Shown here: positions 1-8,207 of the stretch, piece after piece | How positions within the stretch are numbered: the stretch's first letter is position 1 | Layout of the letters: the number at the start of each line of letters is the position of its first letter | DNA from: Mycolicibacterium parafortuitum | Lineage (GTDB): Bacteria > Actinomycetota > Actinomycetes > Mycobacteriales > Mycobacteriaceae | Direction of reading: 5' to 3' | Assembly (NCBI RefSeq): GCF_002086815.1 | Contig: NZ_MVID01000004.1 | Location: forward strand, 186,001 to 250,000 | DNA: 64,000 bases | The notes under the pieces: generated by a model | Databases searched by the model: none | What the model saw: only the letters and a program-made list of their open reading frames with translations | Told to the model about the DNA's origin: nothing | Position numbers and translations under genes: made by a program

Positions 1-251
1 TCGAGGATCAGCCGACCACCCTGGCGTGGTTTCCGGCCGAGCAGGCATACCTGCGTGAGCAGCAGCCTCCCGCGCTGATCGTCTGGGGTCCGCACGACGG
101 CTATATGCCCGAGCAGTCGGCCCGTGCCTATCACCGCGACCTGCCCGGCGCACCGCTGCATCTTCTCGGTGGCGGCCACTGGCTACTGGAGACCCATCTC
201 GACGATGTGGTGCCACTGGTCGACGACTTCCTGCACCGAGCCTACGGTTGA
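1..251 (+). CDS. Alpha/beta hydrolase, C-terminal part (5' end outside window)
   Basis: The window opens inside a coding region whose codons begin at position 3 and which ends in TGA at 249-251, leaving 82 residues. The piece has the end of an alpha/beta hydrolase fold: a hydrophobic strand followed by WGPHDGYMP, where the acid residue of the triad usually sits, and then GGGHWLLETH, which carries the catalytic histidine. The nucleophile elbow would lie upstream and cannot be seen, so the substrate is unknown. An epoxide hydrolase or dehalogenase-like member is possible. The next gene is convergent and starts 22 bases after this stop. Confidence 0.8.
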   Translation, partial: EDQPTTLAWFPAEQAYLREQQPPALIVWGPHDGYMPEQSARAYHRDLPGAPLHLLGGGHWLLETHLDDVVPLVDDFLHRAYG

Positions 252-273
252 TCGCCTGGCGCCCTGACGACAC

Positions 274-1059
274 TCACATCTGGCCCGATTCCTTGGCGGC
301 TCTGTCGATCACGTCGGCGACGACCCCGGGATGGGTGAGGAACGCGACGTGACTGGCTGCGACCTCGGTGATCTGTGCGCCGATCCGATCGGCGCTCTGC
401 CGCAGCATCCTGGGGTCGATCGCCTGGTCCTGAGTGGCGATCACCGCCCAACTGGGCTTGGTCCGCCAGGCCGCGTCGGTGAAGACGTCTTGGAAAATCG
501 ACATGTTGATCGGCACCTGGGCGTCGCGCAGGAACGCCGCGACCTCGTCGGTGGTGTCCGCGGCGAAACCGGCTTTGAACTTCTCGGCGTTCAGGAACCC
601 GAAACCGTCGGGTCCGGTCTCGATCACGAAGGCGGGTGGGGCGGGGTAGTCGGCGTACTGCTGGGCGATCGTCTCGCCGGCATCGGGCGCCAGTCCGGAG
701 ACGTAAACCAGCCCGCTCACCTTCGGGTCCACTCCGACCGCGGTGATCACGGCACCACCGTAAGAGTGGCCGACGAGCAGGGTGGGCCCGTCTTGGCGTT
801 CGACGACGCGGCGGGTCGCGGCGATGTCGTCGCTCAGCGAGGTGAGAGGGTTCTGCACGATCGTGACCCGGTATCCCCGGCCGACGAGATCCTCGTAAAC
901 GCCCCGCCAGCCGGACCCGTCGGCGAAGGCGCCGTGGACCAGCACGACGTTCTTCACCTCCCCGGGTTGCGCGTGCGCCGGGCCGCCGGGAGCGACCGCG
1001 GCGAGGAACACCGCAGCAGATGCGGCGCAGGTGAGCAGACTGCGGAAGGGGATGTTCAT
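274..1059 (-). CDS. Secreted alpha/beta hydrolase
   Basis: 261 residues. An N-terminal signal peptide of about 30 residues (charged start, hydrophobic stretch, then GPAHAQ) indicates export. The mature part has the alpha/beta hydrolase features: VLVHGAFADGSGW for the oxyanion region, the nucleophile elbow GHSYGG with serine as nucleophile, and a late histidine in ASHVAFL. It resembles small HpaB/esterase-like hydrolases that remove acyl or related groups; the substrate is not known. The start is fixed by the ATGA overlap with the creatininase-family gene at 1056-1844, so the two are translated from one message. This pairing suggests an exported hydrolase working with an intracellular amidohydrolase, but that is inference. 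Confidence 0.85.
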   Translation of the reverse strand: MNIPFRSLLTCAASAAVFLAAVAPGGPAHAQPGEVKNVVLVHGAFADGSGWRGVYEDLVGRGYRVTIVQNPLTSLSDDIAATRRVVERQDGPTLLVGHSYGGAVITAVGVDPKVSGLVYVSGLAPDAGETIAQQYADYPAPPAFVIETGPDGFGFLNAEKFKAGFAADTTDEVAAFLRDAQVPINMSIFQDVFTDAAWRTKPSWAVIATQDQAIDPRMLRQSADRIGAQITEVAASHVAFLTHPGVVADVIDRAAKESGQM

Positions 1060-1844
1060 AACGGTCCTTTCGTGGGGATGTGCTGGTTGTTCCACGGCGA
1101 CTCCGCCGTGCGATCGGGAAACGGTTCGGTCTCGGCGCGGACCCGTTCCAGCAGGCGGGTGACTCCGTCGACGACCGCGGTGAACAGGGCCGTGCCGGTC
1201 TGCGCGGACGCCGACGTGGGTCGGCCGACGACGCCGCTGTGAGTCACGTCGGGCATCGGATAGGTCAGCACACGCCCAGCGGTGCGGTCCTCTTCGTCGA
1301 CCGCGCGGTCGAGCATGACCAGTCCCGGGTCGAGATGCAGCACCATCGAGGTCTCGGCGACGTTCGCGTGCGGATCGGTGGCGTCGCTGAAGTAGCCCGC
1401 GTGCGCCTCGGCGCTGATGTCGTACAGCGATGCGAAACAGGTTCGTAGCGCGGGATGTTCGTGCCGCAGTGTGAGCAGCGCGCTCTGCGCCGAGGGGCCG
1501 TTGGTGGCGTGGGAGTTGATCACCACAAGCTTGCGGAAGCCGGAGGTGAGGACCCAGCGCCCGATGTCGGTGACGATCGCGGTCAACGTCTCGACCGACA
1601 GCGACACCGTGCCCGGCCACCGCGCGGTGTGCCCGAGCGAGCAACCGTACGCCACCGCGGGAAGCAGCACGTCGCCGGTGCGTGCGACGGCTGCGGCCGT
1701 GGCGGCGACGGCCAGCAGGGCATCGGTGCCGGTGGGCAGGTGGGCGCCGTGTTGTTCGATCGCCCCCAGCGGCAGGACCGCGACCGCTCCCGAACGTGCG
1801 GCCGCCGCCACCTCATCGCGATTCATGTCGCACCAGTTGGGCAT
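1056..1844 (-). CDS. Creatininase family amidohydrolase
   Basis: 262 residues, the usual length for the creatininase/MftE-like family. Visible family motifs are the metal-binding LPLGAIEQHGAHLPTGTD near residues 25-42, the strand with VVINSHATNG near 108-117 and HANVAETS near 151. These enzymes are cytoplasmic metal-dependent amidases acting on cyclic or N-linked amides (creatinine, mycofactocin precursor, formamides). No mycofactocin genes are nearby, so mycofactocin maturation is not supported. The gene is first in a two-gene operon with the secreted hydrolase and faces the glutamine-synthetase-like gene, which suggests a shared nitrogen-compound pathway. Confidence 0.85.
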   Translation of the reverse strand: MPNWCDMNRDEVAAAARSGAVAVLPLGAIEQHGAHLPTGTDALLAVAATAAAVARTGDVLLPAVAYGCSLGHTARWPGTVSLSVETLTAIVTDIGRWVLTSGFRKLVVINSHATNGPSAQSALLTLRHEHPALRTCFASLYDISAEAHAGYFSDATDPHANVAETSMVLHLDPGLVMLDRAVDEEDRTAGRVLTYPMPDVTHSGVVGRPTSASAQTGTALFTAVVDGVTRLLERVRAETEPFPDRTAESPWNNQHIPTKGPL

Positions 1845-1983
1845 TCCGCGTCATCCTCCGCTCGCGGCGTCGACGACCGGTTCGGCCGTGAGCAGAAGCT
1901 ATGTCGCCGAACGGGGCCTGGGGCCGGCATGCCATGAAACTATGGACACCCTGCACGCAGACCGCGTCGACGCAGCCGGGTTA

Positions 1984-2004
1984 GGTTCGTCGTGCACCCG
2001 AACC
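1984..2004. promoter_or_regulatory. Inverted repeat between divergent creatininase and glutamine-synthetase-like genes
   Basis: The 226-base gap 1845-2070 contains GGTTCG, nine bases, then CGAACC, a perfect 6-bp inverted repeat. It is well placed to be an operator for the PucR-type regulator encoded by the second gene of the rightward operon. A second, looser pair, TTCGGC and GCCGAA, lies near 1890-1916. No good -10/-35 pair was found. The glutamine-synthetase-like gene has a clear GGAAGGAG ribosome site at about 2056-2063. Confidence 0.35.
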
Positions 2005-2070
2005 ACTGTCCGTGGGGGCGACGATGCAGTCGATGTCAGGTGACTCCGTTGCTTCGGAAGGAGTTCGACG

Positions 2071-3477
2071 ATGACCGACGTGTCCACTGACGGCACGCAG
2101 ACCCGGACGGTGAACGGACGGGCGGGCTCCGCCGTGGACGCCGCCCGTGCACTGTTCGAACGCCATCACATCACCACCGTGCAGTTCGGGATGACCGATC
2201 TCGACGGCCAGATGCGCGGCAAGTTCGTGCCGGCCGACTTCTTCCTGGACTCGATCGCACCCCGTGGATCGTCGATCCCCAACATCGTTTTCGGCTGGGA
2301 CATCGAAGACACGTTGATGGACTGCTTCACGCTATCCGGTTGGCACACCGGGTATTCCGATGTGGTGCTGATGCCGGACCTCACGACGTTGCGACCGGTG
2401 CCGTGGGAGCCGGGACACGCGTTCGTGCTGTGCGACGTCGTGCACACCGACGGTTCCGCGGTGCCCGTCGCCCCGCGCACGGTGCTGGCCCGCCAGGTGG
2501 CGCGCGCCGCTGCGCTCGGCTACCAGCTCACAGCCGGATACGAACTGGAATTCTACCTCTACCGCGAGACGCCGGAGACCGCCGCCGCGAAGGGATACCG
2601 GGACCTCACCCCCGCGGCACCGGGCATCGCGACGTTCAGCCTGAACCGGCACAGCGCGCTCGAACATGTCATCGGGGCGATCCGGGAAGGCATGCGCGCC
2701 TGCGGCATCCCCATCCTGGCGTCCAACACCGAGTACGGCGCCGGCCAGATCGAGATCAACATCGAGCACGCCGACGTGCTCACCACCGCCGACCGCGTGG
2801 CGATCTACAAGAACGGTGTGCGGCGGATCGCCGAGCAGCACGGATATCTCGCCTCCTTCATGGCTAAGGTGTCCACGGACGCGGCCGGCTCCAGTGCCCA
2901 CATCCACCAGAGCATGCAGTCGCTGGCCCAGCCCGCCCGCAACGCGATGTGGTCCGGCGACGGCCCGTCGGCCCTCATGCGCCACGCGGTGGCCGGTCAG
3001 TTGGCCACGATGGGCGACTTCACCGCGCTGTACTGCCCGACGGTCAACTCCTACAAGCGTCGTGTGCCGGGGTCCTGGTCGCCGGTCGCAGCGGTGTGGG
3101 GCACCGACAACCGCACCGCGGCGCTGCGCGCCATCGCCAATGACGAAGCGGCCTGCCGGATGGAGAACCGTCTGCCGGGCGCCGACGCCAATCCCTATCT
3201 GGCGTTGGCGGCGTGCCTGGCCGGGGTGCTGCACGGCGTAGAGAACCAACTGGAGCCGCCCGCACCGGTACTCGGCAACGCCTACGACGGCGACGCACCG
3301 CTTCTCCCCCGCTCGCTGGCCGAAGCCGTCGACGCGCTCGCATCCAGCACCACCGCCCGCACCGCGTTCGGCGACGCGTTCGTCGACCACTATCTGGCCT
3401 CCCGCATCTGGGAGCGCGACCGCCACCGCGAAGCCGTCAGCGATTGGGAGACCGCGCGTTATCTGACCCGCATCTGA
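2071..3477 (+). CDS. Glutamine synthetase family protein (type III-like, GlnA3/GlnA4 group)
   Basis: 468 residues. The glutamine synthetase fold is supported by the metal and ATP site motifs in order: GYELEFYLY (about 156-164), GAGQIEIN (223-230), SSAHIHQS (274-281), NSYKRRVPGSWSP (326-338), NRTAALR (347-353) and MENRLPGADANPY (364-376). Enzymes of this side branch join glutamate to amines such as polyamines or to other amino donors rather than simply making glutamine; that is family knowledge, and the substrate here is inferred. A GGAAGGAG ribosome site lies 7-8 bases before the ATG. A PucR-type regulator follows in the same direction, and the creatininase operon is divergent. Confidence 0.85.
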   Translation: MTDVSTDGTQTRTVNGRAGSAVDAARALFERHHITTVQFGMTDLDGQMRGKFVPADFFLDSIAPRGSSIPNIVFGWDIEDTLMDCFTLSGWHTGYSDVVLMPDLTTLRPVPWEPGHAFVLCDVVHTDGSAVPVAPRTVLARQVARAAALGYQLTAGYELEFYLYRETPETAAAKGYRDLTPAAPGIATFSLNRHSALEHVIGAIREGMRACGIPILASNTEYGAGQIEINIEHADVLTTADRVAIYKNGVRRIAEQHGYLASFMAKVSTDAAGSSAHIHQSMQSLAQPARNAMWSGDGPSALMRHAVAGQLATMGDFTALYCPTVNSYKRRVPGSWSPVAAVWGTDNRTAALRAIANDEAACRMENRLPGADANPYLALAACLAGVLHGVENQLEPPAPVLGNAYDGDAPLLPRSLAEAVDALASSTTARTAFGDAFVDHYLASRIWERDRHREAVSDWETARYLTRI

Positions 3478-3526
3478 GTCACCGGCAATGCTGCCCGGCC
3501 ACGGATCCGGAGAATTACGATGGGTC

Positions 3527-5347
3527 ATGCCCGATGACTCGCTACCGCAGGTGGAACTGCGCGCCGTCGAGCACATAGCGCAGGTCCTGTTCTCCACCGA
3601 CGATGTGGCGCTCGTCGCCCAGGGTGTCGCCGAGGCGATCCAGGCGCAGCGGACCACCCGCGATGTCTACGCCTACGTCTACGACACCGCCACAAGGGAA
3701 CTCGTGCTGACCGGCGCGACCGAAAGCCCCGCCGCCTCGCACGTGGGTGCGTTGCGGTTGGCCTACGGCGAGGGCGTCACCGGATGGGTGGCCGCCACGA
3801 AGCAGAGTTACCTGGTGCCCGACGAGCCCGCGGGTGACCCGAGATTTCTGCCCTACCCCGGTATCGGTGAGGAGCGTTACGGCGCGATCTTCTCGGTGCC
3901 GATCGTCTCCTCGCGCGCGGAGCCGCTGGGATCGATCACGGTGTGGGCCACCACCGGTCATCAGTTCGAGCCCGGCGAGGTGGAGTTCGTCGAACGGATG
4001 GCGGCACTCGTCGCGCCCGTGTTCGACACCGCGCGGGAACGTCAGGCCGGACGTCGCCTGGGCGCGGTGGCCGACGGCCTCACCGAGTTGGCGTCGATGG
4101 TCGCCTCGGGGTCGTCGACCGGCGCGACCGTCGATTACGCGGTCGAGTTCCTCGCCGAAGCCGGGGAGGTGGACGTGGTGGTCGCCCTCGTGACCGATCC
4201 GTCGGGTGCCGACCGGATGCACACCAAGGTGCGCACCGATGCGCCGGGAACCGAGGTCGAGACGCTTCGCGCGCGACTGCTCACCGTCGACATGGACGTC
4301 CGAAACGGGATCACGGACTGGCACAGCGCCGCGCAGTCGGTGAACCGTGCGTTCGAGGGTATCGCCGGCGCGGTGACGAGCTGCCCGGTGCGCGTCGGCG
4401 CCGAGGAGTTCGGCGTGCTCGCCTGCTACCGGCTGACCGCCCGGCGGTTCACCATCGCCGAGACGGCCCTGGCCGCAGCCGTGGCGCATCAGGCCGCGCT
4501 GGCGATCCGGTTGGCGATGCTGACCGATGAACTGTTCTCCCGCAACAGGCTCAACTGGTTCCTGCGCGATCTGACCGCGGGACGGCTCAGCGCCGACGAG
4601 TTACGTTCCCGCGCAGCGGCCGTCGGGTTGGATGCCTCGGCCGGTCATGTTTTCGTGGTGGCCAGCACCTCCACCGTCGCGTTACGCGCGGCAGAGCGGC
4701 GCCCGGCCACCCCCGCACTCGGCGAGCTGCTGGCCGACAGCGCGGCGCTGCCCTCGGGCACCCTGTTCTCCTCGACCCCGCACCAGACGGTGGCGATCGT
4801 GCCGTGGCACGGCGACGACGCGTCGGTGGACGCGCTGCGAATACCGTTGCTGGAGGTGTGTTCCCGGTTGCGAGCTGCCGGGCACGCCGTCACCTTCGGG
4901 GTGTCGCGGCCGGTGTCGGCGGCGGCGGAGCTCGGGAGCGCACTGGCCGAGGCGCGCGACGCGATGGCGATCGGCAGCCGCCTCGACAATCCGAACGGCG
5001 TCTTCACCCTCGACGACGTCGGGCATCACATGCTGCTGATGCGCGTCTCCGGAGTGGACACCATTCGTGATCGGTACGCCACGGCGATCGCCAGGATCGC
5101 CGAGTACGACCGGGTCAAGGGCACCGAACTACTCGACACGCTGGCGGTGTTCCTGCACTATCGCAGTCAGAGCGTGGCCAGCCGTGAGCTCATCGTGCAC
5201 CGTAATACCCTGACTCAGCGGCTGGCTCGGGCCGCCGAACTCAGCGGCATCGACGTGATGGAGCCGTCGGAGTGGTTCCCGCTGCAGCTCGCGTTGAAGG
5301 TGCACCTGTCACGCACCCGGGCGCCGGGAGCGACGAGCGACGACTGA
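3527..5347 (+). CDS. GAF-domain, PucR/CdaR-type transcriptional regulator
   Basis: 606 residues from the chosen ATG. An upstream in-frame ATG at 3488 would add 13 residues, but only the later one has a Shine-Dalgarno-like GGAG (3509-3512) in front of it. The N-terminal third (about residues 10-165) looks like a GAF sensor domain, with YGEGVTGWVA and ERYGAIFSVPI. A middle region follows, and the last 70 residues hold the PucR-type helix-turn-helix (RELIVHRNTLTQRLARAAELSG). Regulators of this type control purine, amine or amino-acid catabolic genes in response to a bound ligand. It starts 49 bases after the glutamine-synthetase-like gene and probably controls it and the divergent operon. Confidence 0.8.
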   Translation: MPDDSLPQVELRAVEHIAQVLFSTDDVALVAQGVAEAIQAQRTTRDVYAYVYDTATRELVLTGATESPAASHVGALRLAYGEGVTGWVAATKQSYLVPDEPAGDPRFLPYPGIGEERYGAIFSVPIVSSRAEPLGSITVWATTGHQFEPGEVEFVERMAALVAPVFDTARERQAGRRLGAVADGLTELASMVASGSSTGATVDYAVEFLAEAGEVDVVVALVTDPSGADRMHTKVRTDAPGTEVETLRARLLTVDMDVRNGITDWHSAAQSVNRAFEGIAGAVTSCPVRVGAEEFGVLACYRLTARRFTIAETALAAAVAHQAALAIRLAMLTDELFSRNRLNWFLRDLTAGRLSADELRSRAAAVGLDASAGHVFVVASTSTVALRAAERRPATPALGELLADSAALPSGTLFSSTPHQTVAIVPWHGDDASVDALRIPLLEVCSRLRAAGHAVTFGVSRPVSAAAELGSALAEARDAMAIGSRLDNPNGVFTLDDVGHHMLLMRVSGVDTIRDRYATAIARIAEYDRVKGTELLDTLAVFLHYRSQSVASRELIVHRNTLTQRLARAAELSGIDVMEPSEWFPLQLALKVHLSRTRAPGATSDD

Positions 5348-5349
5348 GG

Positions 5350-5889
5350 TCAGGGCCGCTGGTAGACACCGGTCAGCGTGCCGCGAGCGATCGCGTGCTC
5401 GCTCATCGACCGCAAGAGTCGGCCTTTGGTGGTGACGGTCGCGGGCACCGGGGCATTCAGTGCGAACAGATGGAAGCGGTAGTGGTGACAACCGTGACCG
5501 GGTATCGGACGTGGCCCTGAATATCCCTGTCCAAGCGGGGTTTTGATGAACCGGATCTCGGTGCTGATGGGTTGCAGTGCACCCGCGTCGATGTGGTCGG
5601 TCCTGGGATCGAGGATCGCGATCGTGTGCGTCAGGGGGCGGGGCAGCGGTACGTCGTCGTCTTCGATGATCAGCACCAGCGCCTCGGTGCCGTGGGGCAC
5701 ACCGGACCAGTGCAGCGCCGGTGATCGGTTGTCGCCCAAGCCTTTACCGGCGTACTCGACCGGGATGGTTCCGCCATCGTCGAAGGCATCGCTGGTGACG
5801 ACGATCGTCTCGGGAACGTCGATGCCCGCCAGCCTGCTGCGGTGACCACCGGCCCGAACTCCGCGGAGCAGGCAGCCGAGGTTACTCAT
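5350..5889 (-). CDS. YbhB/YbcL family Raf kinase inhibitor-like (PEBP) protein
   Basis: 179 residues. PEBP-fold signatures are present: IPVEYAGKG followed by SPALHWSGVPHGTEALVLIIEDDD, then the ligand pocket GYSGPRPIPGHGCHHYRFHLFAL. The bacterial members are small cytoplasmic or secreted proteins of mostly unknown role; no signal peptide is visible here. The ATG at 5889 sits inside the TGA of the upstream MmgE/PrpD gene (ATGA overlap 5886-5889), so the two are translationally coupled. The stop lies two bases from the convergent PucR-type gene. A role as a ligand-binding accessory to the upstream enzyme is possible but unproven. Confidence 0.85.
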   Translation of the reverse strand: MSNLGCLLRGVRAGGHRSRLAGIDVPETIVVTSDAFDDGGTIPVEYAGKGLGDNRSPALHWSGVPHGTEALVLIIEDDDVPLPRPLTHTIAILDPRTDHIDAGALQPISTEIRFIKTPLGQGYSGPRPIPGHGCHHYRFHLFALNAPVPATVTTKGRLLRSMSEHAIARGTLTGVYQRP

Positions 5890-7358
5890 GCGCCGCGTCT
5901 CAGATCCAGTCCCCTTCCGACCGGACCGGATAGAAGCTCCACCAGCGGTGCGACGTCGTCGGCCTCCGGCAGCGCGAGGACCGCGCGCTCGATCGCGTCG
6001 GCACGGTCCCCGGGCATGAGGGGCTCGACGAGGTTGTGGAACTTGTCCACGATCTCGTCGTCGGTGACCGGATCCGACGGGTTGCCGTGCGGCGCGATCA
6101 CCGAGGCGGTCTCGGTGCTGCCGTCGCTGAAGGTCAGTGTCAGATGCGTCTGGAAGCGCTCCATCGGCGGCAATGCGTCGATGCCGGTGTCCAATTCGAC
6201 GTGGACGCGCTCCAGCAGCTGCCACACATCGTCGGCGTCGAGGCGCTCGGCGGTGAACTGCTGCGGTAACGCGACACCGTCGAGCAACGTGACCGCGGCG
6301 GCGTAACCGATGTTCATCTGGGCGCCGATCGCCGTCAGCGGCCGCTGCGGTTGCCACCAGCCGTGGTGGTAGACGACGTCGCCGACGCGAATGTCGATGC
6401 GCTCGATCGTGCGGCCGGCCAGGCGATCTCGAAGAGTGCGGGCGGCCTCGACCACACCGTGCAGGCCGCCCATCACCGCCCAGGACTTCACCATGATGGC
6501 GGTGGTCTCCCAGTCGTCGCCGAGACCGCGGGTGATCGCCGTGGCGTCGGGGTGATGGCCCTCGCCGTAGACGGCCAGGAAGCCCCCGTAGGGACGCTCC
6601 AGGACCTGATCGATGCCGGTGTAGCCGGACTGCGCGAGCGCGGCGGAATAGAAGCCGTTGCGGGCGGCGAAACCGTGTTGCATCCGCTTACCCATCGCCT
6701 CGTACTGGGCAGACATCAGTCCCGCGGATTGGGTGGCGGCGAAGCCGACCGCGTCCTCGAGCTGCTCGCCGTCGAGCCCGCGAAGCTTGCCGCCGGCGAG
6801 CGCGGCGGCGATCCCGCCGAAGATCGGACCGGAATGCCAGCCGCGGGACAACATCTCGGTGCCGCCCAGTGCGTAGCCGATCCGCGGGCCGGTCTCGAAG
6901 CCGACGATCGCCGCCGTCAGCAGATCCTGCCCGCTCACCGGTCGGTCCAGGTGCGCCGCCGTCGCGAGCAGTGCCGGAATCAGCAGTGAGGCCGAGTGCA
7001 GCGGTGCCACGGGATGAAAGTCGTCGAGCTCGAAGCCTTGGATGAAGGTGCTGTTGAGCAGTGCGGCGCCGGACGGGGTGGTGGTCCGCCCGGTCCCGAT
7101 GACGGCCGCAGCACCGTGGCCCTCGACACCCAAGACGGCATCCGTGGCGATGCGCGACCAGGGCAGCTGCGCCCCGACCAGCGCGCAGCCGAGGCCGTCC
7201 AAAACCAGGTGGGCCGCCCGCGTCCGGACCGGGTCGGGCACCTGGTCCCATTCCAGGGTGCCCACCCAGTTCACCAGCCGGCCCGTCGGGCCGTCGGGGG
7301 CGCTGGGACCGTGGCCGGTTGTGTCTACTGCCGGGGGATGCTCGGTGAATGTGGTCAT
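5886..7358 (-). CDS. MmgE/PrpD family protein (2-methylcitrate dehydratase-like)
   Basis: 490 residues, normal for the MmgE/PrpD family (2-methylcitrate dehydratase, cis-aconitate decarboxylase and uncharacterised relatives). Family marks are STFIQGFELDDFHPVAPLHSAS near residues 101-122 and the GKRMQHGFAARNG block near 224-236, both lining the active site. Neither prpC nor prpB is next to it, so methylcitrate-cycle function is not supported by context, and it may act on another hydroxy-tricarboxylate or related acid. It leads a two-gene operon with the PEBP protein and faces an IclR-type regulator 69 bases away, the usual arrangement for a locally controlled catabolic gene. Confidence 0.85.
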   Translation of the reverse strand: MTTFTEHPPAVDTTGHGPSAPDGPTGRLVNWVGTLEWDQVPDPVRTRAAHLVLDGLGCALVGAQLPWSRIATDAVLGVEGHGAAAVIGTGRTTTPSGAALLNSTFIQGFELDDFHPVAPLHSASLLIPALLATAAHLDRPVSGQDLLTAAIVGFETGPRIGYALGGTEMLSRGWHSGPIFGGIAAALAGGKLRGLDGEQLEDAVGFAATQSAGLMSAQYEAMGKRMQHGFAARNGFYSAALAQSGYTGIDQVLERPYGGFLAVYGEGHHPDATAITRGLGDDWETTAIMVKSWAVMGGLHGVVEAARTLRDRLAGRTIERIDIRVGDVVYHHGWWQPQRPLTAIGAQMNIGYAAAVTLLDGVALPQQFTAERLDADDVWQLLERVHVELDTGIDALPPMERFQTHLTLTFSDGSTETASVIAPHGNPSDPVTDDEIVDKFHNLVEPLMPGDRADAIERAVLALPEADDVAPLVELLSGPVGRGLDLRRGA

Positions 7359-7397
7359 GCACCCAGTGCAGAGAACAGGTGCGGCCGACGCCAGTTA

Positions 7398-7421
7398 ACT
7401 TGCGCAATCGGCAAGTACGAT
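7398..7421 (+). promoter_or_regulatory. Operator-like inverted repeat joined to a -10 box for the IclR-type gene
   Basis: In the 69-base divergent gap, ACTTGC, seven bases, GCAAGT (7398-7416) forms a perfect inverted repeat. Its last base is also the first base of TACGAT (7416-7421), a mycobacterial -10 match. Six bases later comes the GTG start of the regulator at 7428, so the message would be leaderless. This placement fits self-repression and control of the divergent MmgE/PrpD operon. Confidence 0.55.
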
Positions 7422-7427
7422 CGGCTG

Positions 7428-8198
7428 GTGGCTTCGACCGCGTTGCGCGGGCTGCATGTGCTGGACACCCTCGCCGGGATGCGCCAACCGGCGACGCTGC
7501 GCGATGTCGCCGCCCGCGCCGGCCTCTCGGAGTCGAACGCGTTCCGCATTCTGCAGGCACTCGAACATGAGGGCTACGTGCACCATCTCGGCCGGTCCGG
7601 CTACCGGTTGGCCAGCCGGGCGTTGGCGCTGGCGACTGTCATCGGTCCGCGACCGGCCATGCTGCGCTTGATGCACCCGATCGTCGCCCGGCTGGCGGCC
7701 GTCAGCGGGGAGGCCGCCGTGGTGCACCTGCGGGCCGGCGACTTTCGGGTGCTGGTGTTGGGCGTGCCGGCGCGCTCAGGGCCGCTCCTCGACCCGGCCG
7801 GGGTGCTCGGGGAGCGCTCACCGCTGGCATCCGGCGCCAGTGGCCGGATCATCCTGGCCTACCTGCCCGAGACGGAGCTTGCCGACGTCGACTTGGACGG
7901 TGTGACGCCCCAGCAGCTCACCGCCATTCGCGACCGGGGGTATGAAACGTCCTACGGCGAGAATCATCCCGGTGTCAACGGCGTCTCGGTACCCCTGCTG
8001 GCCACACCCGATAATCCGGCGACTGCACCAATCGTGTTGGGATCCATGACGATCGCCGGGCCCGCAGAGCGCGTGCGGCCTCAGGCGCTTTCGCGCCTGG
8101 TGGGGCCGCTGCTGGGCGCATGCCGAGATCTCAGCCCGCGGCTGGCCGCACTGCTGGGCCCCAACCCGGGGGCCACGATCGAGGCGCTCGACCTCTGA
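7428..8198 (+). CDS. IclR family transcriptional regulator
   Basis: 256 residues from GTG 7428. The N-terminal winged helix-turn-helix is clear (LRGLHVLDTLAGMRQPATLRDVAARAGLS, then NAFRILQALEHEGYV). The C-terminal effector-binding domain has ASGRIILAYLPE and the late RDRGYETSYGENHPGVNGVSVPL stretch typical of IclR proteins. These proteins repress or activate small-molecule degradation genes. It is divergent from the MmgE/PrpD-PEBP operon, which is its likely target. The start is chosen because the helix-turn-helix begins a few residues later and because a -10 box lies six bases upstream. Confidence 0.85.
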   Translation: MASTALRGLHVLDTLAGMRQPATLRDVAARAGLSESNAFRILQALEHEGYVHHLGRSGYRLASRALALATVIGPRPAMLRLMHPIVARLAAVSGEAAVVHLRAGDFRVLVLGVPARSGPLLDPAGVLGERSPLASGASGRIILAYLPETELADVDLDGVTPQQLTAIRDRGYETSYGENHPGVNGVSVPLLATPDNPATAPIVLGSMTIAGPAERVRPQALSRLVGPLLGACRDLSPRLAALLGPNPGATIEALDL

Positions 8199-8207
8199 AG
8201 CCCCAGG

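Noticed and set aside
1056..1844. MftE (mycofactocin creatininase-like peptidase)
   Set aside because: None of the mftA-F partners is nearby, so only the family-level name is kept.
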